A stretch of DNA of 64,000 nucleotides from Aeromonas schubertii (GCF_000820105.1 NZ_CDDB01000041.1:1-64000); one strand, 5' to 3'; shown: positions 1 through 8,411, counted from the first letter of the stretch. Notes: generated by a model from the sequence alone, not told the origin. Numbers and translations: made by a program.

Positions 1-11
1 CGATTGCTGGG

Positions 12-242
12 TCAGATCAGGCCTCCACCGCTGCTGCCTGTCAGACGGATCAATAGTTCAGCCTGCTCGGGTTCATGGCCAATCTCATAGCCCACGGTAG
101 TTGTAGAGCCTGGGGACAGTAGGGTGGCTACGCCACTGACCAAGACCACCTTGGCTGGTGATGCTTGTATGCCATCAAACTTAGCTGTGGCAGTCGTATT
201 TACTTGCTGTTTGGCTGCTTGCTTATCGGTTTTGGTATTCAT
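12..242 (-). CDS. small hypothetical protein, 76 aa
   Basis: I do not recognise this protein. It has a lysine/glutamine-rich N-terminus, a valine-rich hydrophobic stretch around residues 31-44 and a Gly-rich C-terminus (GSSGGGLI). The ATG at 242 has an AAGGA Shine-Dalgarno 8 nt upstream, which supports translation. It is the third gene of a tight minus-strand run after the 145-aa and 72-aa genes (22-nt gap to the former). The short length and Gly-rich end would fit a secreted peptide or a small structural protein, but that is only a guess. The gene ends at the window edge, so any partner to the left is unseen. Confidence 0.55.
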   Translation of the reverse strand: MNTKTDKQAAKQQVNTTATAKFDGIQASPAKVVLVSGVATLLSPGSTTTVGYEIGHEPEQAELLIRLTGSSGGGLI

Positions 243-263
243 GCTTAGCGTCCTTCGAGATAG

Positions 264-701
264 TCAGATAGTGGATTTCAGGTAGATAGTGGTGCCCAAA
301 TCAGGCGAGGTTTGATCTGGCTCCCATGCTTCGACAGCGGGGAGGGGCAGCCAGAACACGGCATCTTCAGCACAGTCGATCAGCTTGATAGTTCCTGCAG
401 CTAACCGCCAGTAGTCGGCGTAGTAACCGTTGTCGTCATCTCTGACTGACTCGCCTGTGTGGGAAGCTATCGAGATCAATACTTCAGGCGCTTCACTGTG
501 CAGGGACTTGGCCTTGAGCACGGTCGCCTCTTTGATCACGACCAGCAGCACAGGCTGATTTTCATCTGGTAGGAACTCAGGAACATACATACCGTTTGTG
601 ATGACCTCCTGCATCAGCAAGCTCAGCGTTTGCCAGCTGTAGGCATACCCCTTGAGCGTTTCGTGGGAAGCGTATTTCCCTTCTTGAATGAACTCATCCA
701 T
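264..701 (-). CDS. hypothetical protein, 145 aa
   Basis: Soluble, acidic protein without signal peptide or membrane segment; I recognise no domain. The ATG at 701 has a GGGAG Shine-Dalgarno 7 nt upstream that overlaps the stop region of the 72-aa gene, so the two are likely translated from one message (12-nt gap). The size, acidity and position between two small peptide genes would suit an immunity, chaperone or regulatory partner of the glycine-zipper peptide, but nothing in the sequence proves it. Confidence 0.6.
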   Translation of the reverse strand: MDEFIQEGKYASHETLKGYAYSWQTLSLLMQEVITNGMYVPEFLPDENQPVLLVVIKEATVLKAKSLHSEAPEVLISIASHTGESVRDDDNGYYADYWRLAAGTIKLIDCAEDAVFWLPLPAVEAWEPDQTSPDLGTTIYLKSTI

Positions 702-713
702 GGCTGATCTCCC

Positions 714-932
714 TCAGTCCGCTGGCCCAGTGATATAGCCGATAGTGCCGCCGATGATGGTGCCTGCAACGGCTCCAGGGATACCGCCTTTGGCCCCGAT
801 ACCAGCTCCGGTGATAGCGCCCTTTACAGCCCCCTTGGTACTGCCCTTTACCGTGAAATCGACACTACCGTCTCTCATTGGCTTGATGCTGACTGCGGCG
901 ACTTGTTTGCTCAAAATGTGACGGATATACAT
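714..932 (-). CDS. glycine-zipper small membrane-active peptide, 72 aa
   Basis: The C-terminal half (about residues 33-70) is a dense series of small-residue repeats (GAVKGAITGAGIGAKGG and then GAVAGTIIGGTIG). This is a glycine-zipper pattern typical of peptides that pack as helices in membranes, such as class II bacteriocins, small toxins and some outer-membrane lipoprotein domains. The N-terminus is basic. There is no lipobox, cysteine or clear double-glycine leader. Start ATG at 932 has AAGGA 6 nt upstream. It is first in a three-gene minus-strand run, and a Rho-independent hairpin lies between its likely promoter and start codon. Toxin or bacteriocin activity is an inference from composition only. 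Confidence 0.6.
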   Translation of the reverse strand: MYIRHILSKQVAAVSIKPMRDGSVDFTVKGSTKGAVKGAITGAGIGAKGGIPGAVAGTIIGGTIGYITGPAD

Positions 933-958
933 GTTTTTTCCTTAGATTTGTGGATATG

Positions 959-989
959 AAAAAGGCCCTGAGTGGTGAGCTCAAGGCCT
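959..989 (-). terminator. intrinsic terminator in the leader of the small-gene operon (attenuator candidate)
   Basis: On the minus strand AGGCC-U-TGAG / CTCA-G-GGCCT forms a 10-pair stem (one U-G) with a 7-nt loop followed by five U. It sits 27 nt upstream of the 72-aa gene's start, and no minus-strand gene lies upstream that it could end. It therefore either attenuates the operon or ends a short leader RNA. Confidence 0.6.
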
Positions 990-1197
990 GATGTTCGGGA
1001 TTAACATAGCTTTAATATGTATTTAAAAGTAGAGGTGTTACGTTATTTTAAATAAATTTGATTTTAAATAATCACCTGTGGTGTGAGGCTGGGGGTTTTA
1101 ATTTGAGCCCTTCTGAAAAAAGGTGTGAATCATATTGAACTATTCATTTTTCCGGTGTACTGTGTTTGCATACAGTATTTCTTGTGTGGAGGGAAAG

Positions 1198-2088
1198 ATG
1201 GGTACACTTGAGGAAGTAACAAAGAAAATTGACAGCTTTTCTTCAGTTATTAATTTTGTCTTTAAAATAGCTATAGCAATTGGATTTTTAATTGTCTTCA
1301 AACATTATAATAACTTGGGTTTTTTTCCACGAGACCTAAGTGTTGGGGATAGTGCACTATTTGTTATGATATCATTAGTCTTCGGGCTGGCGTATTTTTT
1401 TATGATATATTCATTGATATGCCTAGGTCACTTTCTCTCAAAATTGCTTATTAAGCCATTGCTGATGTTTGATGATTATTTAAATTTTTTGAGGATTTTC
1501 CGAGGAAAGAGACCTAAGTATAAAAAAGTGACATTTAAGAAGATAAACATTGAGGACTATCCTTTTGCATTCTTTGGGACTTTAATTTTTATATCTCACA
1601 CAAAAAATTTCGATTCATTCATTCAAATATTGATAGCTACTATTGCAAGTTCTATGGTTTGGTTAATGTTAGTGGACAGCTTTAATAAGCGAGCATTAAT
1701 AACCTCTAAGCCTCAGGATTTAATTACCCGACGAGAAAAAGAGTTTCTTGAAAGAAACAAATGGAAGTCATTGTTTTGCGGCGTGTTAATATTGGTTATG
1801 CCAATATTGGTGGCAGGAATGGCGAATACTATTGTAAATGGGGTGATGAGACTATCTGAAATACGCAATGATAATGTGACTGTATATGTATCGCAGAAAT
1901 ACTCAGGTATTATTAAAGATAATGGTATTAATGGTGAGTCTAGTTCCGTAGTGAAAGGATACGACAAGTACACTAATGCAAACATACTTGCAAGTGCATT
2001 CGGTGCTGATGATATAATTCAATTCACATCGGGAGAGAAATCGATCACTCTATCTATTCCGAGAAGTGAAGTTTATAAAGTCAGGTGA
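1198..2088 (+). CDS. multi-pass membrane protein of unknown function, 296 aa
   Basis: I do not recognise the family. Hydrophobic segments occur near residues 18-38, 48-75, about 125-160 and 195-215, then a soluble C-terminal tail of about 80 residues (NVTVYVSQKYSG onward). I chose the ATG at 1198 because GGAGG lies 5 nt upstream; an in-frame start at 1135 has no such site. The gene is AT-rich compared with the core region, in keeping with transfer. It is divergent from the three small minus-strand genes, with about 265 bp between, and may be functionally tied to them (for example as an immunity or export protein), but this is only suggested by position. Confidence 0.7.
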   Translation: MGTLEEVTKKIDSFSSVINFVFKIAIAIGFLIVFKHYNNLGFFPRDLSVGDSALFVMISLVFGLAYFFMIYSLICLGHFLSKLLIKPLLMFDDYLNFLRIFRGKRPKYKKVTFKKINIEDYPFAFFGTLIFISHTKNFDSFIQILIATIASSMVWLMLVDSFNKRALITSKPQDLITRREKEFLERNKWKSLFCGVLILVMPILVAGMANTIVNGVMRLSEIRNDNVTVYVSQKYSGIIKDNGINGESSSVVKGYDKYTNANILASAFGADDIIQFTSGEKSITLSIPRSEVYKVR

Positions 2089-2242
2089 GCGGTTTTATGT
2101 TATATCGAAGCGGGAGCGAGAAATAAAAAATCAAGCTGAGGTTTGTGTTTTATTTAGCTTTTTGAGTGTTATTCGTGTTGATGCTTCGATGTTTTATGGT
2201 GTCAGCATCGACACGATTTGTACCATTTTCCATCAACCTCGT

Positions 2243-2368
2243 TTACACAGCTGTCTCTGGTCGACCGGCCCACATCTGCACGGCTGCCATCTCTTGAACT
2301 ACCTTGGTCTGGCCTAGTATTCTCAAGAACTCATCCTGGGTCAGCTCGCCAATACTCTTGGTCGCCAT
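2243..2368 (-). CDS. possible 41-aa small protein
   Basis: The frame begins at an ATG (2368) preceded by AAGAG about 8 nt upstream and encodes an amphipathic helical peptide (MATKSIGELTQDEF...). It may be a real small protein, a remnant of a larger gene, or chance. No family recognised. Confidence 0.25.
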   Translation of the reverse strand: MATKSIGELTQDEFLRILGQTKVVQEMAAVQMWAGRPETAV

Positions 2369-2510
2369 GCAAACAACTCTTTTTAAACGCAAAGGTTTTT
2401 GTGAGCCAGCAATCTGCCATACTTTGGGTTTCATTCAAAACATGGGATACCCAAAGGAGCCATTTCTGACAGCATTTGTAGGTTGAACTGCTGGGGAGGG
2501 CTGGTGGAGC

Positions 2511-2563
2511 GTGAAAGTTGCCGACGGTCCGACGGTCCGACGCCTAGTCGGCATCGACGCGAT
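2511..2563. repeat. palindromic direct repeat, left copy
   Basis: Shares its two end blocks with 7148-7209: GTGAA(A/G)GTT(G/A)CCGACGGTC at the left and GTCGGCATCGACGCGAT at the right. Within this copy TGCCGAC (2519-2525) and GTCGGCA (2547-2553) form a perfect inverted repeat around a tandem GGTCCGAC octamer. The two copies lie on either side of the large NTPase gene, in the same orientation. Confidence 0.75.
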
Positions 2564-2704
2564 TTCGTTTGTTACTGCCATAAGTAGAATCTGAAATTTA
2601 TCTGCAATACCTTTGTCGGTCAGGACTGCGTACTCTTTCCAGAAAATTGATTTTGGAGACTATTTGTTCCGAAAAGAGTACGCTCTAAAATTTTTCCAAA
2701 TTTT

Positions 2705-5700
2705 TTACTCTAGTTCCTCAATAGGCTCAAAACCAAAGTGCTCGCTTTCTTCGCTAATGAGTTTTAAAGAGCAATCGTTTGGGATGTAGACATATCTACT
2801 AGTCACTTCGACTAGCTTTGAATTGTCTCCAAATCCATTGCTAAACTGTTTTCTACCATATCGTGAAAATACCAGTGACTTACCTGATGTAGATAGATAA
2901 TTATCTAAAATATCTTTCCTGATAAATAAAGATGAATTACTATCGATGTTATGACAAAAAGCAACCATGTCTTGGTTTTCATCGAGCCATCCACTGTCTT
3001 GATCCCAGTGAAGGTTCATCTTCTCAACTAAGTCCGGGCAAGGCATATGAATAGAGCTTTGTTCAACATTACTTGAGTAATCGTACTCCCACTCCCTCCC
3101 TCTCAAAAGTTGAATGCTAGAGAATATTCTCTGGTCATCTGAAATGGCTGTATCTTGTTCAGCAACACATTGTTTGAACGCCGGACTTCTAGGGTATTCT
3201 GCTAAGTAGACACGGTAGCATTGGTTATTATTGTAATTGTCGGAACCGAAATTTTTAATGTTGCTAGGCTTAACAAAATAGCCACTATAGCTAGCTATAG
3301 CAAGGAAGCTTTCTGCGCTGAATGAGATGTCATCCTCATCTTGCTTAGTGTGAACCTCTGAATAAAAACTCAGGTTGATCCATGTTGTATTGCTCTCATC
3401 ATTTAAGATGAGTATGTTGTCTGCCAAGTAGTAATCGTCAGTCTGCAACCAACTGTCAATATTAATATCAGGTAGCTTAAGTTCTTTTTTTATTAGGTCT
3501 GTGAATGGGTATTTTTTTGTTGTTGATAAATCTCTTATGTCAGATACGTCCACCTTTCTGAGTTCTAACGACCAGAATCGATCAGAAGCCAATTGTGGTT
3601 CCCAACTAGACTGTGTCGTTGGCACATTTGCAGCCAACAAACCTATCAATCGATGTAAAGCGATCCAGTAACATTTCTTTCCGATCGTTTCTGCATATCC
3701 TGGCTTTGCTCTTCCTCTTCCATATTTATGAAGAGTTACCAAGTCGTGGTTTAGAGCACCATTACCATAACCGGGATAGCCGATATGTTCGGCTTCTTTC
3801 ATGATCCAGCAGGCAATATTCTCATGACTTATGTTTTGTGATTTTAAGTCAAAAGATCTAAGCCTTGGTTCAACTTTGTAGCGCCAAAAGTCAGGGCTTA
3901 ATTGGTTGCCCCATAACCGCATATTTAACGGTAAATTTTCTAGTGTAAGAAAGGTCTGCACATTTCTTAGAACAGGCCATTTTGCTGGCAGAGAAGGAGT
4001 TATAAATTGATCTGGTATTCTATCGTTTTCAATCCCTTGTTTCAAAAGCTCTTGTCTCAATAGTTGGGAATGTTCGCGAATTAGAATGTTTTTTGAGCTT
4101 CTATTGAATTTAATATATATACTTAATGGATGTACAAAGTCTTCAGCTGACTCAGGTGAAAGTAAGCTGGCCGTATACATAGCTTGAATCAAGCTTTCAA
4201 GAATGTAGTCATCGTCACAGCCAAGGAACGTGTTGACTGCATGTTGGCAGATTGCCGGATGATTTGTAAAAAGTAGGCAGAGGCATCTTGTTGCTTGGTC
4301 TCTAATTCGCCTGTCCGTAGCTGAACAACACCAAAGGAGGGATGAGGATGCTAATTTATAGCTTTCTTCAGGCCATTTTGTTTCTTCTATTTTTTCCAAA
4401 GTTTCAATTAGAAACCAAATGGCACCTTTTTCTTCATAGGACTTCGCCAACGCAACAGAAAGATAAGTATCTCTTGATGGGGAGTCTTGTCGCCATTGAA
4501 ATGTTTTGAACCAATTTTCTGCGTTCAGATAGTGGTTTGGAACTACAGATAGCTTAAACATGCTTTCAAAAACAGCTTGCCATAACCCCCCACTTCTTAG
4601 TGCACCGAGCATGTGTTCCTCGATACACGGAGTAACACTTTGCTTTGAACGCCAAGTTAGTGATTTAACGAAAAGATTGTGGGATAAATCTCGATCTAAG
4701 CCCAAGCGGTCATCAGTGATCTCAATTCCTATTTCTTCAGGAAGAATGCTTGCAAGAGCCTCTAAGACGCCATTTTCTATTTCTGTCAAAATGGTCAGTT
4801 TTTCTGCAAGGATTGATAGATCACTATTTCCTGCTTCTTGATAGGCATGTACTATTGAAGATGCACGCAGCATATCTCCAAATCTCTGATAACCAAACCT
4901 AATCAGAAAATCCTCATCGCCATTTGATGATAAAATAAGTAATTGCTCTTTGGATAGCTCATCAATGAATCTTTCAGGAGATAGTTCATTTCCTATAATA
5001 GGTTTAATTGCATTTGCGGCGTTTTCCCAGTTAATCGTTTGAGTGTCAGAATTTGCTAGAACATCAGACAATCTACTCATTACTGCTCTAACAATATTTT
5101 TAGGGTTAACGTAGTCTAACTTATCTCTCAATGAATCATCGATTTGCTTGAGGTATTTATAGAAAATGGTTGAGAAACCACTAGCTGATATATCAAGAGA
5201 AGAAGAACCTTCCGACTTATGAGTTTTGAAAACTAGATGCAGCAGTAATGGGTTTCGTAACTCATCTGTAAAGATAGGAGTTATCTCGCTTTCAACATGA
5301 TACCGTTGTGAAAACGAAGAGAGCACCTCGTGAAAGTTTCTAGTAAATCCAATATGGCTATAAGCATAGCCAGGGAATCGTTCATCAACAACTAAGTTAG
5401 TGTATATATCACGAGTAGATACCACGATTTTGATACAATCATATTCTTTTAGTTGTTGGATTAGCTCTGGTAGTTTATTTTTCCATTTTCTTGCATTTGT
5501 TCCTTCGTTTAACGCATCGATGGCAATAACAAAACAATGACGGTTAGCTTGAGCACTTGCTTGGAGGCAAGATAGTAGCTTATCTCGTCCAACATCGGAG
5601 CCAAAACCTAGTTTACTTCTTACTACATCCCAAGGCTCAGCATTATTAAAATCTTCACCGAAGAGCACCAACGTATGAGCGCCTTTGTCGAGTCTTCTCT

Positions 5701-6829
5701 TCGCAAAGCTTACTATAGAATGTGTTTTCCCTGCCCCTGCAGGTCCTGTTAGTAAGAAAGAACGCGCGTGGTATGACTGAATAAGTGGGCTATTGAGTGT
5801 ATTTTCAATATCTGTTATCGATGCAAGTAATTCCCTTGAGTTATCTAAGTCAGCTGCAGGGAATACACACATGTACTCAGCTTGAAACTGTCTAAATGAA
5901 GGCGTGTCGCTACCTTCACCATATTCCGATAAAAAATTTTTTTCTTGTTGCTTGACCGCATTTTCGCAGAATGGTTTGAGCAACTTTATTATATCTATAG
6001 TCGAGCAAAGAACTACCTTGTCAAGGATGTTGTATTTGCTGGAGATTTTATCTAAAAGATTTTGTAATAATTGTACTGCTTGTATTCTCTCATTGTCTTG
6101 AGACTTGGAGAAGATCTTTTCTGAGTATTGAGCCTTTGACCTAAAGTTGGATTTTAATGGTTTCCAAATATTGGTAATCCATTGTTCAAAATCATAAACC
6201 TCACCAAAAGAGTCTAAAGCATCATGAGCTTCTGTAATTATGTCTAGATCACTACAATATCGCGGGCCAGCAAAAGAGGCAGCTGAATCTATACAGTTCC
6301 GAATATTCTGAGCAGTTAATGTTTTTTCGTCAAACCAGTAGGAAATAAAACCGCCTGAGTTATCCATCGTCAAGATTTGTTGTCTTGCTGATTCTGCTGT
6401 AATTAGATTTATCTTAAGTTCAGGATGCTGAGTAGATATTTCATTGCTCCACTCTTCAAATCTTTCAACTTCACTTTTTCCTCGCTTTCCCTCTGCAACT
6501 CTACCTGTTAGATCAAATGGTAGATAAATCCAATATTCGGTTAGCGTGGGGTGGTTTTTAAGCGCAGTATCCAAAGAACTCTTAATCTGACCAAACTCAC
6601 TACTGCCAAGCTTAAAGAAATATTTTGCTTGAATCCCCAGAATTTTACCGGTCGGAGTTTTGTAATAAGCCTCAACTCCACCGTCACCACCATCCCCCCT
6701 TAAACTAAAGAATGAAGAACCTTGTGGTTGATTGCAGTGAACTTTAAAGAGCTGTATTGCTAGTGATTCAAAGCTATCGTTTTTGCTCTTAGGTGTAGAT
6801 CGAATTTGATTGAAATCTATTGTAGCCAC
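2705..6829 (-). CDS. PD-(D/E)xK nuclease fused to STAND-type NTPase, Avs-like antiphage candidate, 1374 aa
   Basis: Three-part architecture. Residues ~15-160 look like a Mrr/Cap4-type PD-(D/E)xK nuclease: GDGGDGGVEAYY at 45-56 followed by a QAK at 67-69. Residues ~320-650 are a P-loop NTPase of the STAND/NACHT type: Walker A GPAGAGKT at 362-369, Walker B VIAIDALNE at 434-442, and a sensor-like VVSTRD at 469-474. The remaining ~700 residues are helical, in part HEAT-like (about 800-900), with a mixed C-terminal region that would be the ligand sensor. This order (nuclease, STAND, large sensor) is that of Avs phage-defence proteins, which recognise conserved phage proteins and then degrade DNA. 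The start is GTG at 6829 with AAGGGA upstream. It is AT-rich, stands alone, and is flanked by palindromic repeats. Which Avs subtype, if any, cannot be told without alignment. Confidence 0.8.
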   Translation of the reverse strand: MATIDFNQIRSTPKSKNDSFESLAIQLFKVHCNQPQGSSFFSLRGDGGDGGVEAYYKTPTGKILGIQAKYFFKLGSSEFGQIKSSLDTALKNHPTLTEYWIYLPFDLTGRVAEGKRGKSEVERFEEWSNEISTQHPELKINLITAESARQQILTMDNSGGFISYWFDEKTLTAQNIRNCIDSAASFAGPRYCSDLDIITEAHDALDSFGEVYDFEQWITNIWKPLKSNFRSKAQYSEKIFSKSQDNERIQAVQLLQNLLDKISSKYNILDKVVLCSTIDIIKLLKPFCENAVKQQEKNFLSEYGEGSDTPSFRQFQAEYMCVFPAADLDNSRELLASITDIENTLNSPLIQSYHARSFLLTGPAGAGKTHSIVSFAKRRLDKGAHTLVLFGEDFNNAEPWDVVRSKLGFGSDVGRDKLLSCLQASAQANRHCFVIAIDALNEGTNARKWKNKLPELIQQLKEYDCIKIVVSTRDIYTNLVVDERFPGYAYSHIGFTRNFHEVLSSFSQRYHVESEITPIFTDELRNPLLLHLVFKTHKSEGSSSLDISASGFSTIFYKYLKQIDDSLRDKLDYVNPKNIVRAVMSRLSDVLANSDTQTINWENAANAIKPIIGNELSPERFIDELSKEQLLILSSNGDEDFLIRFGYQRFGDMLRASSIVHAYQEAGNSDLSILAEKLTILTEIENGVLEALASILPEEIGIEITDDRLGLDRDLSHNLFVKSLTWRSKQSVTPCIEEHMLGALRSGGLWQAVFESMFKLSVVPNHYLNAENWFKTFQWRQDSPSRDTYLSVALAKSYEEKGAIWFLIETLEKIEETKWPEESYKLASSSLLWCCSATDRRIRDQATRCLCLLFTNHPAICQHAVNTFLGCDDDYILESLIQAMYTASLLSPESAEDFVHPLSIYIKFNRSSKNILIREHSQLLRQELLKQGIENDRIPDQFITPSLPAKWPVLRNVQTFLTLENLPLNMRLWGNQLSPDFWRYKVEPRLRSFDLKSQNISHENIACWIMKEAEHIGYPGYGNGALNHDLVTLHKYGRGRAKPGYAETIGKKCYWIALHRLIGLLAANVPTTQSSWEPQLASDRFWSLELRKVDVSDIRDLSTTKKYPFTDLIKKELKLPDINIDSWLQTDDYYLADNILILNDESNTTWINLSFYSEVHTKQDEDDISFSAESFLAIASYSGYFVKPSNIKNFGSDNYNNNQCYRVYLAEYPRSPAFKQCVAEQDTAISDDQRIFSSIQLLRGREWEYDYSSNVEQSSIHMPCPDLVEKMNLHWDQDSGWLDENQDMVAFCHNIDSNSSLFIRKDILDNYLSTSGKSLVFSRYGRKQFSNGFGDNSKLVEVTSRYVYIPNDCSLKLISEESEHFGFEPIEELE

Positions 6830-7288
6830 GGTAATCCCTTATGTTGCAGATATAGATATGGGGGGTGTTAATTTAAAACCTATCTGTAGGAGTCTGAGTA
6901 AGATTCAACTCGGTATACATTTGGTAATAATTTCATTTATAGCCCTCACCAAGTTAAAGTTATAATCATATTTGTACTATATCCTGTATATATGGGGACG
7001 ATTGAAAGACATTCAACAGTACAACCAAGAAAATTGGGAAAAAGAAACACATACTTTCCAAAGTAAGCATACAAGATGTTGCGTGTGTTGGTAATCTGTC
7101 AACCACAGTATGATTCTCGGCAACAATATCGGCTGAACTTAACGCCAGTGAAGGTTACCGACGGTCGCGTCGGCGTGACGACCCGTCACCTCGTCGGCAT
7201 CGACGCGATACATTAGGCTAAAATCATTGCGAATCGTGCAACGGCCTACTGTAGTAGTATTCTGGGCTATTTGAATTGAAGAGGCCCC
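6830..7288. other. 460-bp AT-rich intergenic stretch
   Basis: Holds the upstream region of the nuclease-NTPase gene and the right copy of the palindromic repeat (7148-7209). No ORF with a plausible ribosome binding site seen. Confidence 0.6.
7148..7209. repeat. palindromic direct repeat, right copy
   Basis: Second copy of the element at 2511-2563. The outer inverted repeat CCGACG (7158-7163) / CGTCGG (7192-7197) encloses an inner perfect hairpin GTGACG-ACC-CGTCAC (7075-type stem at 7175-7189). The central part differs from the left copy, while both end blocks are conserved, suggesting selection on the ends or on the fold. No U-run follows, so it is not an intrinsic terminator. Confidence 0.75.
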
Positions 7289-7822
7289 TCAGACTTCTAA
7301 TTTTCTAATCTCGGGCTCTATAGGGTCCCAGTGATATAGGATTGCTGCAAGAACCCCCGCAAGAATGACTTGGTGCCCCCTTTCCATATCGTCGAAGTGC
7401 CTTTGGCCGTATTGAAGGGCTGCATGTACACGTCCAGAAGCCGCAGCTATCAAGTCTTCTATGCCATCAATCTTAAAACCACCTTGTTCCAAGGTTACTA
7501 GGTAATCATTTGGGGTAAGACGATGGCCTGAAGCATTACGCCAGATACCACGATGCTTTGACATTTTCCAGTTGAGACTTGTCTGCACATGCTCGGCGAG
7601 ACGGTCTTCTGAATCGTGGTACTTATCTGGAGGTGTGCTCTTGGAGATTCTTGTGATCAAATGATTGAAGAGCCAAGCAAATGTGCCCTCCTCATCTTTA
7701 TATCTACCTGTTGTCGGGTCGACAAATAGCTCCCATCCTGGGCGAATATGGGATAAAGGCCTGAGAACTTCATGCTCTAGAAAGTCACTGGCCTCAAAAA
7801 AACCTAAGATTTGTTGTTCCAT
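7289..7822 (-). CDS. hypothetical protein, 177 aa
   Basis: Soluble protein without recognisable domain, signal peptide or membrane segment. It is rich in His, Trp and acidic residues (for example LFVDPTTGRYKDEEG near residue 33 and HFDDMERGHQ near 143). I chose the ATG at 7822; a TTG four codons upstream is also possible, and neither has a strong Shine-Dalgarno. It lies between the right repeat copy and the tRNA-Asn genes, so it is probably island cargo. A defence or toxin role is possible by association only. Confidence 0.6.
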   Translation of the reverse strand: MEQQILGFFEASDFLEHEVLRPLSHIRPGWELFVDPTTGRYKDEEGTFAWLFNHLITRISKSTPPDKYHDSEDRLAEHVQTSLNWKMSKHRGIWRNASGHRLTPNDYLVTLEQGGFKIDGIEDLIAAASGRVHAALQYGQRHFDDMERGHQVILAGVLAAILYHWDPIEPEIRKLEV

Positions 7823-7834
7823 TCCCACCGCCAA

Positions 7835-8300
7835 ATTTAATCAGATGTGATAATTGATTATTTTGTCATAAATGCGGTGCCGTGTGGTAGTGAATCTCGT
7901 GACCGGATATGCCCCAGAGCTGCTCCGGTCTTGCCCACTAACCATTCCTCCTCCCTTGCCCTTCGTGAGCGTCTCCATTTTTCAATCTGCGTTATCTCCA
8001 CGCCAGAGCCACCGGCTCCGGTCTGACCATCCCCATGGTCTCCCAGCAGAAAGACCGGAAGCTGTGACCGGAGGGGGTTTCTGGGGGGATTTACGTCAGG
8101 GGAGGGGATGACATCTGGTTTTGGCTAGATCGTGACCCATTCGCAAGCTGAGCTGACCGGATAGGGACCGGAGTAATCGTTAGTCGAATTTGAGTTGAGA
8201 GAAAACAGGGAGAGTGGATCGTTCACTGCGAGGGGAATGTGGCAGAGCAAGCGGTGAGGCATAGCTGGCTCGGCTTGAAACTATGAAGAGATAGATATGG
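7835..8300. other. noncoding island end with clustered GACCGGA heptamers
   Basis: No convincing gene (the 79-codon frame at 7872 has no good ribosome site). The heptamer GACCGGA occurs five times (7901, 8053, 8066, 8155, 8166) and its complement TCCGGTC twice (7924, 8017) within 272 bp. This is far above the roughly one per 8 kb expected for both strands. It abuts the 3' end side of the tRNA-Asn genes, where integrase arm sites or an attachment region could lie. Confidence 0.6.
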
Positions 8301-8327
8301 AAAAGCCCAGCCATAAGGCTGGGCTTT
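8301..8327 (-). terminator. intrinsic terminator of the tRNA-Asn pair
   Basis: AAAGCCCAGCC / GGCTGGGCTTT stem of 11 pairs with a 4-nt loop, followed on the minus strand by U-rich sequence, a few bases past the 3' end of the tRNA at 8334. Confidence 0.85.
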
Positions 8328-8333
8328 CGAATG

Positions 8334-8409
8334 TGGCTCCCCCGACAGGACTTGAACCTGTGACATACGGATTAACAGTCCGCCGTTCTACCGACTGAAC
8401 TACGGGGGA
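8334..8409 (-). tRNA. tRNA-Asn (GTT), copy 2
   Basis: 76-nt cloverleaf on the minus strand with acceptor stem TCCCCCG/CGGGGGA, anticodon GTT in CTGTTAA, T-loop GGTTCAAGTCC and encoded CCA. It is separated by 2 nt from an upstream tRNA-Asn of nearly the same sequence; the two differ in the acceptor and T stems with compensating changes. Confidence 0.97.
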
Positions 8410-8411
8410 AT

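Larger units (their letters stand above)
2089..2704. other. 615-bp stretch without a confident gene
   Basis: Several short ORFs overlap here on both strands without convincing features. The best is the 41-codon minus-strand frame 2243-2368 (see separate entry). The stretch also holds a partial repeat at 2201-2219 (GTCAGCATCGACACGATTT), related to the palindromic repeats at 2511 and 7148. Confidence 0.6.

Noticed and set aside
2511-7209. Integron attC sites as an explanation of the palindromic repeats
   Set aside because: They lack the paired RYYYAAC/GTTRRRY core sites and the left and right simple-site spacing of attC.
7872-8111. 79-codon plus-strand frame in the island end
   Set aside because: Pro/Arg-rich translation, no Shine-Dalgarno, overlaps the heptamer cluster; more likely noncoding.
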